This document shows, piece after piece, positions 26,955-35,393 of a stretch of DNA of 64,000 nt. The stretch is from Virgibacillus doumboii (lineage in GTDB: Bacteria > Bacillota > Bacilli > Bacillales > Amphibacillaceae). Numbering within the stretch: position 1 is the first letter of the stretch; every line of letters starts with the position of its first letter. The stretch lies in assembly GCF_902806455.1 (NCBI RefSeq), contig NZ_CADCWQ010000001.1, positions 186,001-250,000 of the forward strand. Reading direction: 5' to 3'. The notes beneath the pieces are model-generated. The model was not told where the DNA came from. It did no database searches and saw only the letters and a program-made list of their open reading frames with translations. Both the position numbers and the translations under genes were made by a program.

Positions 26955-28160
26955 GTGTTGAAGCTTTACAAACCAGAAATCATCAAAACTGAAACCGGCG
27001 TTAGAATTCAAGCCCTATTTGAATATAATCAAAACACCAATACACTATGGTACGAAGTCGAAGAAAAGTATAGTGAATATCTAACAGATGAAACAGCAGA
27101 TGGTTTTTTTGTTGGCTTATTATTTTACGCGTTAAAAAACGGATATGATATAGAAGTTTCGGCACCCGTCTCCCAGAACCTATATTATTCAATTAACAAC
27201 TACTTAGCTCCTTTGTTAGCCAAAATACATGGATTTAGTAACATTAAAATAACATGTGAGGAACTAATTACTGAGCCTATAAAGAGCAAAGGAGCAGTTG
27301 GTACTGGTCTTTCTTGTGGTATAGACTCTTTTGCAACTATTATTGATCACCTAAGCAATAGCTGCCCTGAAAGCTATAAAATTACTCATTATACTTTTTT
27401 TAATGTTGGCTCACATGGGGATAATGGCGGTGAAAAAGCAAGAAAATTATTTAAAGAAAGAGCTGAAATAACAAGGAAGTATGCAAGAGAGTTTGGAAAA
27501 GAGTTTATTTCGGTGGATAGTAATATTAGTGAGATATTAAGTATGAACTTTCGAAAAACGAATACATTAAGGAGTTTGTCTGCAGTATTAATTCTGCAAA
27601 AGCTATTTAACGTTTACTATTATTCCTCCAGTGTCCCTCTTTATCGGTTTAAGCTTAAAAAAGAGGACTCTGCAGGGTTTGATATTTTTAACACGAATAT
27701 GTTATCCACTGAAACAATAAGGTTTTTTTCTTCCTGTCCCATTATAACAAGGGTAGAAAAAACCAAACTTGTTGCAGACTATACACCGTCCTATAAATAT
27801 TTGAATGTTTGCTTTTTTAGCAAGCACAATTGCGGAAAATGCCCTAAATGTTTAAGAACGCTATTAACATTGGAGATTATCGGTAAAATAGAAAACTATT
27901 CCGATGTATTTAATCTTGAAGCGTATTATAAAAACAAAAATAAATTCATTACTACTATTCTTGCTGAAAAGGGAAATAACCCAACATTAAATGAGATTTA
28001 TGATGAAATGTTAACCAGTAATTACAAAATACCTTTCTCTTGTAAAGTAAGGTCTGTCGGTTATAAAGCAAAAGCTAATTTTGAAAACAAATTCCTGGGT
28101 AAGGGAAGATATATGAAACTAAAAGGTATGTTTAGAGGAATAAATTTAAGAAACACATAA
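26955..28160 (+). CDS. QueC/ExsB-like PP-loop ATPase of unknown function in EPS locus
   Basis: About 401 residues. An ATP-pyrophosphatase loop SCGIDSF (about 120-126, a variant of SGGxDS) is followed by a four-cysteine set C286, C293, C296, C299 (HNCGKCPKCLRTLL). Both features and their order match QueC, where the cysteines bind zinc, but the protein is much longer and has an unrelated N-terminal domain. It could activate a carboxylate on a sugar for amidation or nitrile-like chemistry; that is speculation. GTG 26955 is preferred (GGGAG 9 nt upstream); the frame is open back to 26844 but that part looks non-coding. Confidence 0.75.
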   Translation: MLKLYKPEIIKTETGVRIQALFEYNQNTNTLWYEVEEKYSEYLTDETADGFFVGLLFYALKNGYDIEVSAPVSQNLYYSINNYLAPLLAKIHGFSNIKITCEELITEPIKSKGAVGTGLSCGIDSFATIIDHLSNSCPESYKITHYTFFNVGSHGDNGGEKARKLFKERAEITRKYAREFGKEFISVDSNISEILSMNFRKTNTLRSLSAVLILQKLFNVYYYSSSVPLYRFKLKKEDSAGFDIFNTNMLSTETIRFFSSCPIITRVEKTKLVADYTPSYKYLNVCFFSKHNCGKCPKCLRTLLTLEIIGKIENYSDVFNLEAYYKNKNKFITTILAEKGNNPTLNEIYDEMLTSNYKIPFSCKVRSVGYKAKANFENKFLGKGRYMKLKGMFRGINLRNT

Positions 28161-28207
28161 AAGGAAAAATTATAGTTTTGCTGAAAAGCGAACGAAGGGA
28201 GGCTCTA

Positions 28208-29305
28208 ATGAAAAATCAAAGTTTTATTAATGAAGTATTTTGGCTCCGATGTATAGCATGTCTGGCTGTTACATTAGGTCATGCTATTGTTAGCGGAAAT
28301 AATTATTTCACGGGATCTTCCATATATCATTTTGGGTCATATGTGTTGCATATGGCCGTTCTTTTTGGAGTTCCAGTATTTATTTTCATTTCAGAGCTTC
28401 TCTTGGCAAATAAGTATACTGAGAAGGTACCTGATACATTTATTAGGAGAAGAGCACAAATACTGCTGTTTCCTTATTTGGTTATGAGTATTATTTATGC
28501 ATTAATTTCAATTGAAACCTGGACGTTTCAGGAAGTAATAACCAGAATAGCAATGAGTGTTTTTCTCGGAGACTCAGCAGTCTATTTTATTTTAATTATA
28601 TTTCAATTTTACTTTTTACACTTACTTTTACGAAAATATTTAAATCGCTTTTCAGCAAAATATACTATTCCTATTGCATTACTCATTAACTTTCTTTACT
28701 TGGCTTTCTTTAATTTTACGGAGGTACCAGATAATGCAGTAGGTTATTTCATATGGACAAAAGGTTATTGGATGCCATTTACCGGTTGGCTTTTTTATTT
28801 TGTATTAGGCTTTTACTGTGGAAGGAATTATCGGGCTGTTCTATACTTTTTTAGAAATAAATGGCTGCTGGTAATACCGTTTTTATCACTGGTATTAATG
28901 TTGCTGATGAACAATATGTTTCACTTGGATTATGATTCAAAAAGAGTGGATATGCTGCTCTATGCCAGTTCGGTAATTTTTTTAATTATGTATGTATCTT
29001 CAAGTATCACAAAGTTACCTAAATTAGTGATGTTTATCAGTAACTATTCATTTAGTATATTTTTGTTAAACCTTTTTTATTTTCGGCTATTAAGTGCTGT
29101 AGAACCACCTGACTTTTTAAACTTACCATCTTATACAGTTTTGTTATTTTTATTTACCTTGCTCCTATGTATTGGTACAGCATATTTATTTAATCAATTC
29201 CGCTTTGGAAAATATGTGGTAGGGAGAATTATGACATATAAAGTTGAGAACAAATCAAAAAGTGCGTACCAGTTTCCTGCTGTAGCCGTTAAAGAAAGTG
29301 AATAG
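28208..29305 (+). CDS. Membrane acyltransferase (acyltransferase 3 family)
   Basis: Polytopic membrane protein, 365 residues and about ten TM segments, of the family that moves acyl (often acetyl) groups onto extracellular polymers. The N-terminal helix carries LRCIACLAVTLGHAIV with the characteristic His. ATG 28208 has AGGGAGG 5 nt upstream. It closes the AT-rich block and is followed by a probable terminator at 29316. A second member lies at 36585. Confidence 0.86.
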   Translation: MKNQSFINEVFWLRCIACLAVTLGHAIVSGNNYFTGSSIYHFGSYVLHMAVLFGVPVFIFISELLLANKYTEKVPDTFIRRRAQILLFPYLVMSIIYALISIETWTFQEVITRIAMSVFLGDSAVYFILIIFQFYFLHLLLRKYLNRFSAKYTIPIALLINFLYLAFFNFTEVPDNAVGYFIWTKGYWMPFTGWLFYFVLGFYCGRNYRAVLYFFRNKWLLVIPFLSLVLMLLMNNMFHLDYDSKRVDMLLYASSVIFLIMYVSSSITKLPKLVMFISNYSFSIFLLNLFYFRLLSAVEPPDFLNLPSYTVLLFLFTLLLCIGTAYLFNQFRFGKYVVGRIMTYKVENKSKSAYQFPAVAVKESE

Positions 29306-29315
29306 TTCATTAATC

Positions 29316-29344
29316 AAAGACTTATACAAAGTCTTTATTTTTTT
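29316..29344 (+). terminator. Probable Rho-independent terminator
   Basis: AAAGACT (29316-29322) pairs with AGTCTTT (29330-29336) across a 7-nt loop, followed by A and seven Ts. The stem is short and AT-rich, so termination may be partial. It separates the main EPS array from rfbA. Confidence 0.55.
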
Positions 29345-29387
29345 ATGCTTTTTACAGCAAAATTTACTTTGAGAGGTGTGATCTGCA

Positions 29388-30293
29388 ATGAAAGGAATTA
29401 TTCTAGCTGGCGGAAGTGGAACGCGTTTATATCCATTAACAAAATCGATATCCAAACAGTTATTACCTGTTTATGATAAACCGATGATTTACTATCCGCT
29501 TTCCGTTCTAATGTTGGCGGGGATAAAAGATGTTTTAATTATCTCCACCCCGAAAGATGTTCCCAGGTTTGAACAGTTGCTGGGGAATGGAGAGGATCTG
29601 GGCATAAATTTATCGTACGCCATTCAGGAAAAACCAAATGGATTGGCGGAGGCATTTATCGTTGGAGAAAACTTTATTGGAAATGATGATGTTTCCCTTA
29701 TTTTAGGTGACAACATATTTTATGGTCATGAATTTATTTCGCAGCTTGAAAGGGTAAGAAAACAGTTAAATGGTGCAACGATTTTTGGCTATAACGTTAA
29801 TGATCCGGAAAGGTTTGGAGTGGTTGAATTTGATGAGAATCGTAAAGTGCTTTCCATCGAAGAAAAACCAAAGCGGCCTAAATCAAATTTTGCTATTACG
29901 GGATTGTATTTTTTCGATAACCAAGTAGTTGACATTGCGAAATCTGTAAAACCGTCCGCCAGAGGTGAATTGGAAATAACTGATATTTTAAATGCATATG
30001 TTAAACGGGATAAGTTGCAGGTAGAACTAATCGGCCGCGGCTTTAGCTGGTTGGATACTGGCACGCATGAGTCGTTGTTGGAAGCATCGCAATTTATTGA
30101 GATTATAGAAAAACGTACCCGCTTGAAAGTGGCTTGCCTGGAGGAGATTGCATTCAATAAAGGGTACATTTCTGAGACTGAATTATTGCAGCTGGCAGAG
30201 CCATTAAAGAAAAGCGACTATGGTAAATATTTAATCCGGTTGGCGGAAATGAACAGAAACGAGGCAAGCAAAGGATTGCAGCTTGTGGAATAA
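29388..30293 (+). CDS. rfbA: Glucose-1-phosphate thymidylyltransferase
   Basis: Makes dTDP-glucose from dTTP and glucose 1-phosphate. The 301 residues start [18 protein letters not shown], the nucleotide-binding signature, and include [24 protein letters not shown] and [13 protein letters not shown], all standard for RmlA. A GAGAGGTG ribosome site precedes ATG 29388. Only rfbC of the remaining dTDP-rhamnose genes is recognisable in the window; rfbB and rfbD are absent, so the sugar is either finished by genes elsewhere or is not rhamnose. Confidence 0.95.
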   Translation: MKGIILAGGSGTRLYPLTKSISKQLLPVYDKPMIYYPLSVLMLAGIKDVLIISTPKDVPRFEQLLGNGEDLGINLSYAIQEKPNGLAEAFIVGENFIGNDDVSLILGDNIFYGHEFISQLERVRKQLNGATIFGYNVNDPERFGVVEFDENRKVLSIEEKPKRPKSNFAITGLYFFDNQVVDIAKSVKPSARGELEITDILNAYVKRDKLQVELIGRGFSWLDTGTHESLLEASQFIEIIEKRTRLKVACLEEIAFNKGYISETELLQLAEPLKKSDYGKYLIRLAEMNRNEASKGLQLVE

Positions 30294-30316
30294 TTCTTGT
30301 AACAACTTAATCAAAT

Positions 30317-30390
30317 GTGAAAATTATTGAATCTATTGCTTTTCAGGACAATAGAGTTTTTTATGGAAAGTTTTAACCTTCATATTCAGT
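30317..30390 (+). pseudogene. Remnant of a diverged rfbC 5' end
   Basis: Reads V-K-I-I-E-S-I-A-F-Q-D-N-R and then, after a 2-nt deletion, F-F-M-E-S-F-N-L-H before a stop. This aligns with K-I-I-E-P-D-V-F-Q-D-N-R-G-F-F-M-E-S-Y-N-L of the intact rfbC near 32510-32574. At DNA level 'TTNCAGGACAAT' and 'TTTTATGGAAAGTT' are shared. The remnant lies right after rfbA, where rfbC normally starts, so the genes at 30440 and 31698 look like a later insertion. The same segment also forms a weak TCTATTG/CAATAGA hairpin with T-run. Confidence 0.7.
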
Positions 30391-30439
30391 AATCTTTAAC
30401 CTGATACCTTTAACTATATGAGTAAAAGTAGGGATTTTC

Positions 30440-31639
30440 ATGTTAAATAAAAATGAATCTAATCATGTTGCAAAATTTAAGTTAAAAAGTTTATACCATA
30501 AATTTAAGCTTTATTATTATAGAAGGCAGGCGGCTAAATTAAAAGACTCACCAAAAATTAAAAATGTTACGGCTAAATTGCAAAAAGCTGTAGAAGAAGA
30601 ATTTAAAGATATTAATCAATTAAAAAGGGAGATAGAGGCGAACATTGTACCTGATGGCAATAGTGAAATTACATCTGAATATAAATATTTGGGTGGTGGG
30701 TCTAACCTTGGCTTGATAGATCATACTGAAATCAAAGGAGAAAGAGAATATAGTTATTTAACAAAAATTTTAACAAGGACAATAGGGGAAGATGAATTGT
30801 TTTTTTACACTAAGGTGTACCGTAATTATAAGTCTATAAGGGAGATAACTCCTAAACTTGTTAATTTATTTGAGTGTAAAGAATCTAACTTATGTCTAAT
30901 TACTACGGAGAAAATTATAGGTGACAGACCTAGTTTCAATGAGGAAGAAATCAAGAAGGTAATAAAATCAAGTGAAGTAATTTCATCAATTAAATTAGAT
31001 CAATTGACCCGAGATGGATTAAACCAAAAGAGCGTTAATGGTAATTCTAGGGTTAACATCAACTGGAAACATAAGTATAAATTTATGGGCAATGCTTTCC
31101 AATTACTGTCATTAAGTCATCAAGAGGAAGTACATAAAAATATTTTTGTTGCAATATATAAAAGAATGCAAATGGAAAACTATTCTCAGATATGTATCAA
31201 TTTAATGAAAAGAGTAGAGAAATGCATTGTCGATAATCAAATGTTCAAGGAAATAAATCCTGATTATCATTATTCTTTAAGGCATCGTGATCTAAATAAA
31301 GAAAATATGCTGATAGACAAGAATAGTGGTTTACTATACATTATTGATTGGGGACAATTGAGTGTTGGTCCGAGCTGGTTGGATATTGCATGGTTTCTAG
31401 GTAAGTTAAAACAACCTTTTGATGTGATTAATAATTTATTTTTAGCCAATCCGGAAGATAGTCTCAATCTTGATGACATAGGCAGAGTATTCTTTCTATA
31501 CTCTTTAATAATAATCTGGTTCCTCGAATTAAGTAAAGAAGAGTTTAATAACAACTATACGAGCTTTGTATTACCGGCTGTTGAAAATATAGAACAATTA
31601 CAACTAAATATGAAAAAATCATCTATATTTTCTGTGTAA
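30440..31639 (+). CDS. APH/choline-kinase-like phosphotransferase
   Basis: A 399-residue protein with the catalytic loop HRDLNKENML (H282, D284) and the metal motif IIDWGQLSVGPSWLDIAWFLG (D303), as in aminoglycoside phosphotransferase and choline kinase folds. The N-terminal third is lysine-rich and unrelated to known APH enzymes. By position it probably phosphorylates a sugar or an alcohol such as choline or glycerol for the EPS; drug resistance is unlikely. AT-rich; part of the two-gene block inserted between rfbA and rfbC. Confidence 0.7.
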   Translation: MLNKNESNHVAKFKLKSLYHKFKLYYYRRQAAKLKDSPKIKNVTAKLQKAVEEEFKDINQLKREIEANIVPDGNSEITSEYKYLGGGSNLGLIDHTEIKGEREYSYLTKILTRTIGEDELFFYTKVYRNYKSIREITPKLVNLFECKESNLCLITTEKIIGDRPSFNEEEIKKVIKSSEVISSIKLDQLTRDGLNQKSVNGNSRVNINWKHKYKFMGNAFQLLSLSHQEEVHKNIFVAIYKRMQMENYSQICINLMKRVEKCIVDNQMFKEINPDYHYSLRHRDLNKENMLIDKNSGLLYIIDWGQLSVGPSWLDIAWFLGKLKQPFDVINNLFLANPEDSLNLDDIGRVFFLYSLIIIWFLELSKEEFNNNYTSFVLPAVENIEQLQLNMKKSSIFSV

Positions 31640-31697
31640 TCCCTTAGTATTTGGATGTCTTCTGTAAATATAAAAGTTAATTAATGAGGTTGATCAT

Positions 31698-32354
31698 ATG
31701 ATATTTGATAAAATGTTAAATCGGTTCTTAAAGAAATATAAAAATAGAAAGTTCTATAAAATGTTCCGGGAAAAAAACAGTCATAATTTAATGTATCCTG
31801 TTGGAATCTTTTCACTTCATGGAATTGATATTGGTAAAATGACATACGGTCCATTGAAGGTTGAGAGATGGAATGTAGAAGAGGAGGCTTTATCCATAGG
31901 GAACTACGTATCTATTGCTCGTAATGTTACGTTTATCCTTGGCGGAAACCATTCCTTCAACCATTTTTCAACGTATCCATTTAAGAATAGAGTATTAAAT
32001 GATTGGAGTGTTACAGAAAGTTATTCCAAAGGGAAAATAAATGTTGGAGATGATGTTTGGATTGGGCTTAATGCTGTTATTCTCTCTGGGGTGGAAATAG
32101 GTCAGGGTGCTATCATAGGGGCTCATGCAGTTGTAGCTAAAAATGTTCCCCCATATGCCATTGTTGCGGGTAATCCAGCCAAAATTATCGGGTATAGATT
32201 CGGTGATGAGACGATCAACAAACTATTAGAATTTGATTTTAGTAATTTGAATAAAGAATATATAAAAGGCAATATTGACTATTTTTATAAAAAAGTGGAT
32301 GAGTCAGTTCTTCACCGATTAGTTGATTTTCAATCTAAAAAATACAGCAATTGA
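31698..32354 (+). CDS. Left-handed beta-helix O-acetyltransferase (CatB/xenobiotic acyltransferase-like)
   Basis: A 218-residue trimeric acetyltransferase-type protein with hexapeptide repeats: LSIGNYVSIARNVTFILGGNH carries the catalytic-type His, followed by VGDDVWIGLNAVILSGV, IGAHAVVAKNVPPYAIVAGNPAKII. The last phrase is typical of acetyl-CoA-dependent O-acetyltransferases acting on sugars. It forms with 30440 the insertion between rfbA and rfbC. Substrate unknown. Confidence 0.85.
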   Translation: MIFDKMLNRFLKKYKNRKFYKMFREKNSHNLMYPVGIFSLHGIDIGKMTYGPLKVERWNVEEEALSIGNYVSIARNVTFILGGNHSFNHFSTYPFKNRVLNDWSVTESYSKGKINVGDDVWIGLNAVILSGVEIGQGAIIGAHAVVAKNVPPYAIVAGNPAKIIGYRFGDETINKLLEFDFSNLNKEYIKGNIDYFYKKVDESVLHRLVDFQSKKYSN

Positions 32355-32476
32355 AGGTCAAAAATTAGAAGTTCATTCAGGATAATTTAGAGAGAGTTTA
32401 GTAAATATTTAATATGTATTATAGTGATTTTATACGCTATAACTCCTAATAACTTTTTAGAAAGGCTGTGGGAATA

Positions 32477-33055
32477 ATGAAAATAGTTGATACAAAGATT
32501 GAGGATATAAAGATTATTGAACCCGATGTCTTCCAGGACAATCGGGGTTTTTTTATGGAAAGTTATAATCTCCGTAAGTTTGAAGAAATAGGATTAAGCT
32601 ACAATTTTATCCAGGATAATCACTCCTTGTCAGCGGATAAGGACGTCATACGCGGCCTTCATTATCAACTGAATCCGAAAGCACAGACCAAACTTGTCCG
32701 GGTGATTACTGGGGCAATTTATGATGTGGCGGTGGATATCCGAAAAGGCTCACCGACATTCGGGCAATGGGTAGGCGTTACATTAAGCGCAGAAAACCAT
32801 CGTATGCTACTGGTTCCAAAAGGCTTTGCACACGGGTTTTGTACTTTAGCGGAGAATACGCATGTGCAATATAAGGTTGATGCGTACTATTCAAAAGAAA
32901 ATGACCGTGGGATACGCTGGGATGACCCGGAAATCGGAATCGATTGGCCGGCGTCAGCGCCCGTTTTATCCGAAAAGGATGCAAATCAGCCGTTTTTAAA
33001 GGAATCGGAAATAAATTTTGTGTACCGTGTGGGAGCAGGTCATGAAACCGTATGA
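32477..33055 (+). CDS. rfbC: dTDP-4-dehydrorhamnose 3,5-epimerase family protein
   Basis: Cupin-fold RmlC, 192 residues. Motifs: DNRGFFMESYN, IRGLHYQLNPKAQTKLVRV with the catalytic His, AVDIRKGSPTFGQWVG and GFAHGFCTLAENTHVQYKVD. ATG 32477 is preferred; a GTG at 32468 is in frame. The end overlaps the next gene by 14 nt. Without RfbB and RfbD nearby, its substrate may be another dTDP-4-keto sugar. Confidence 0.93.
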   Translation: MKIVDTKIEDIKIIEPDVFQDNRGFFMESYNLRKFEEIGLSYNFIQDNHSLSADKDVIRGLHYQLNPKAQTKLVRVITGAIYDVAVDIRKGSPTFGQWVGVTLSAENHRMLLVPKGFAHGFCTLAENTHVQYKVDAYYSKENDRGIRWDDPEIGIDWPASAPVLSEKDANQPFLKESEINFVYRVGAGHETV

Positions 33056-34268
33056 TTATCTGATTGTCGGTGGTGGAATCGTGGGTTTATCTATTGCAAG
33101 GGAATTAATAAACAGGTTCCCGAAGGCGTTAATCTGTATTTTGGAAAAAGAATCCAATGTAGCAAAACACTCCAGTGGCAGAAACAGTGGTGTGCTGCAT
33201 GCCGGTTTCTACTACACAGCCAACAGCCTGAAGGCAAAATTCGCCAGGAACGGAAACCGGGAGATGACGGAATACTGTGTTAAAAATGGTCTGAAAATAA
33301 ATAGGTGCGGAAAACTTGTTGTGGCTTCAAATGAGGAAGAACTAAAAGGGTTATACGAATTAAAGAAACGAGCAGAAAAAAATGGTGTTGAACTTCACTG
33401 GATGAATGAAACAGAGGTGAAATTGTTTGATCCAAATGCCAAAACCCATAAAAGGGCGCTTTATTCTCCTACAACCTCTTCTGTTGATCCAGTTGAAGTC
33501 TGTGAAACGTTGAAATCGGAGGTGCTCGATAAAGGGGTAGACATTATATGCAGTACCCAGTATAAGGGGAAATCGAATAATAAAATTCTCACTAATAACG
33601 GTGTATTTACATGCCGTTATTTTATAAATGCCGCCGGATTGTACGCGGATAATATTGCTAAAGACTTTGGCTTTGGTGAAAAATACACAATTATACCGTT
33701 TAAAGGTATTTACCTGAAATATGCCAAAAACAAAACGGATGTTACCACTAATATATATCCGGTACCAAACCTGGCTAACCCATTTTTAGGTGTTCACTTT
33801 ACGAAGACAGTAAACGGTTCTATTAAAATAGGTCCAACAGCGATACCTGCTTTTTGGAGGGAAAACTACAGTGGGATGAAAAATTTTAAGGCCAGAGAAT
33901 TTTTCAGCATATTATTTTATGAGATGAAGTTGTTTATGACTAACTCCTTTAAATTTCGCTCATTGGCGTTTAACGAAATGAAAAAGTATATGAAATCATA
34001 TTTTATCAATCTTTCTATGAAAATGGTTAAGCAACTGGATAAAAAAGGATTTGGACAGTTTGCAAGACCGGGAATACGAGCTCAGCTATTAAATAAGAAA
34101 ACATTAGAGCTTGTACAGGATTTTGTTGTAGAAGGGGATTACCATTCATTTCATGTATTAAATGCGGTTTCCCCGGGATTTACATGTGCATTTCCATTTT
34201 CACGATATGTGGTGGATGGAATTATTGAAAAGCAAGGAGAAAAATTCGAGAAAGAATACATTTCATAA
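33042..34268 (+). CDS. L-2-hydroxyglutarate oxidase-like FAD-dependent oxidoreductase
   Basis: A 408-residue DAO-family flavoprotein. N-terminal FAD motif YLIVGGGIVGLSIARELI, then KHSSGRNSGVLHAGFYY, a signature of the LhgO/L-2-hydroxyglutarate oxidase group, and FINAAGLYADNIA. Placement between rfbC and an SDR gene, with 14-nt overlap on rfbC, suggests oxidation of a hydroxyl group in nucleotide-sugar or hydroxy-acid chemistry rather than central metabolism. ATG 33042 has GGGAG upstream. Confidence 0.85.
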   Translation: MKPYDYLIVGGGIVGLSIARELINRFPKALICILEKESNVAKHSSGRNSGVLHAGFYYTANSLKAKFARNGNREMTEYCVKNGLKINRCGKLVVASNEEELKGLYELKKRAEKNGVELHWMNETEVKLFDPNAKTHKRALYSPTTSSVDPVEVCETLKSEVLDKGVDIICSTQYKGKSNNKILTNNGVFTCRYFINAAGLYADNIAKDFGFGEKYTIIPFKGIYLKYAKNKTDVTTNIYPVPNLANPFLGVHFTKTVNGSIKIGPTAIPAFWRENYSGMKNFKAREFFSILFYEMKLFMTNSFKFRSLAFNEMKKYMKSYFINLSMKMVKQLDKKGFGQFARPGIRAQLLNKKTLELVQDFVVEGDYHSFHVLNAVSPGFTCAFPFSRYVVDGIIEKQGEKFEKEYIS

Positions 34269-34281
34269 GGAGGAATGATTC

Positions 34282-35358
34282 ATGAAAAACGTACTTGTAA
34301 CAGGTGCAGGTGGCTACATTGGCAGTATCCTTGTACCCAAATTGTTGGACCGGGGATACCATGTTAAAGCGATCGACCGGTTCTTTTTTGGTGTTGATAA
34401 ATTACAGTCACATCCTAATTTGACCATTATTAATGAAGATTGCCGCCGGTTAAAAGAAGTACATTTTGTGGATGTGGATGCTGTCATTGATTTAGTGGCA
34501 ATTTCCAATGATCCAAGCGGAGAACTTTTCAAAGAAGTCACCTATGAAGTAAACCATTTAGCCAGAGTTAATACAGCAACTCTAGCCAAGAAGATGGGTG
34601 TAGAACGATATATTTTGCCTTCATCCTGCAGCATTTATGGATTCCAGGATAAAGAGGTAATAGTTGATGAAAATACAAAAACAAATCCATTAACAGTCTA
34701 TGCCAAAGCAAATGAGAAAGCTGAACACGGGGTTCTACCATTGGCTGATAATAATTTTACCGTAACAGTAATGAGGCAAGCGACGGTATATGGTTATTCA
34801 CCGCGAATGCGATTTGACTTGGCGATAAATGGAATGACGTATGGTGCATGGGAAAACGGCGTAATTCCACTAATGCGGGACGGTTCTCAATGGAGACCAA
34901 TGGTACATGTGGAAGATACGACTGATGTCATGTGTCTGCTGCTTGAATCAGAAGTTCATAAAATAAATGGGGAAATATTTAATACGGGTTCGAACAGGAA
35001 TAACTATCAATTAGGGCCACTTGCTGAGGAAATTGCAGCAGCATTGCCTATTGATGTGAAGATTGACTGGTATGGCGATCCTGATCATCGTTCTTATCGT
35101 GCTAATTTTGATAAGATCGAAAAAGCTTTAAATTGGGAAGCAAAATATATTGCAGCAGATGGGGCACAGGAAATCTATAAGAAGTTGGCGAGTGGAACAC
35201 TTGAAAAAACAGAGCAAACCATAACGTTAAATTGGTATAAGCAATTAGTTAAATGGCAGAAGATAATGAAACAGGTAAACATGTACGGAGGTATTTTAGA
35301 GATAGAAAAGGATGAAGCTTCAAAGTTAGTTCATCAAAGTAAAGAAGTATTTTTTTAA
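34282..35358 (+). CDS. NAD-dependent epimerase/dehydratase (extended SDR) with YxxxN in place of YxxxK
   Basis: A 358-residue extended SDR: TGAGGYIGS (7-15) binds NAD, PSSCSIYGF gives the catalytic Ser, and Y140 lies in VYAKANEK. The residue four after the Tyr is Asn (N144), not the usual Lys, so the standard Ser-Tyr-Lys triad is altered. The C-terminal 60 residues (TITLNWYKQLVKWQKIMK) are an extension. It is not a typical RmlB or RmlD. It probably acts on the rfbA/rfbC-derived dTDP-sugar or a related intermediate. AAGGAGG ribosome site. Confidence 0.82.
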   Translation: MKNVLVTGAGGYIGSILVPKLLDRGYHVKAIDRFFFGVDKLQSHPNLTIINEDCRRLKEVHFVDVDAVIDLVAISNDPSGELFKEVTYEVNHLARVNTATLAKKMGVERYILPSSCSIYGFQDKEVIVDENTKTNPLTVYAKANEKAEHGVLPLADNNFTVTVMRQATVYGYSPRMRFDLAINGMTYGAWENGVIPLMRDGSQWRPMVHVEDTTDVMCLLLESEVHKINGEIFNTGSNRNNYQLGPLAEEIAAALPIDVKIDWYGDPDHRSYRANFDKIEKALNWEAKYIAADGAQEIYKKLASGTLEKTEQTITLNWYKQLVKWQKIMKQVNMYGGILEIEKDEASKLVHQSKEVFF

Positions 35359-35365
35359 ACTAATT

Positions 35366-35381
35366 GTTCTTTATTAAGAAG
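35366..35381. promoter_or_regulatory. SinR-like palindrome overlapping a ribosome binding site
   Basis: GTTCTTTATTAAGAAG has the half site GTTCTTT of SinR and the same 16-nt layout as the eps sites. Its right arm overlaps the AAGGAGG of the next gene. It may be an operator for an internal promoter or a coincidence, because AAGAAGGAGG is common at ribosome sites. Confidence 0.35.
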
Positions 35382-35393
35382 GAGGCTAAACTA

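Noticed and set aside
30440..31639. Aminoglycoside resistance phosphotransferase
   Set aside because: Only the kinase-fold catalytic motifs match; the N-terminal part and EPS context point to sugar or alcohol phosphorylation.
34282..35358. Assigning this SDR as RfbB or RfbD
   Set aside because: Lacks the RmlB and RmlD motifs and the standard YxxxK; a general SDR call is all the sequence supports.
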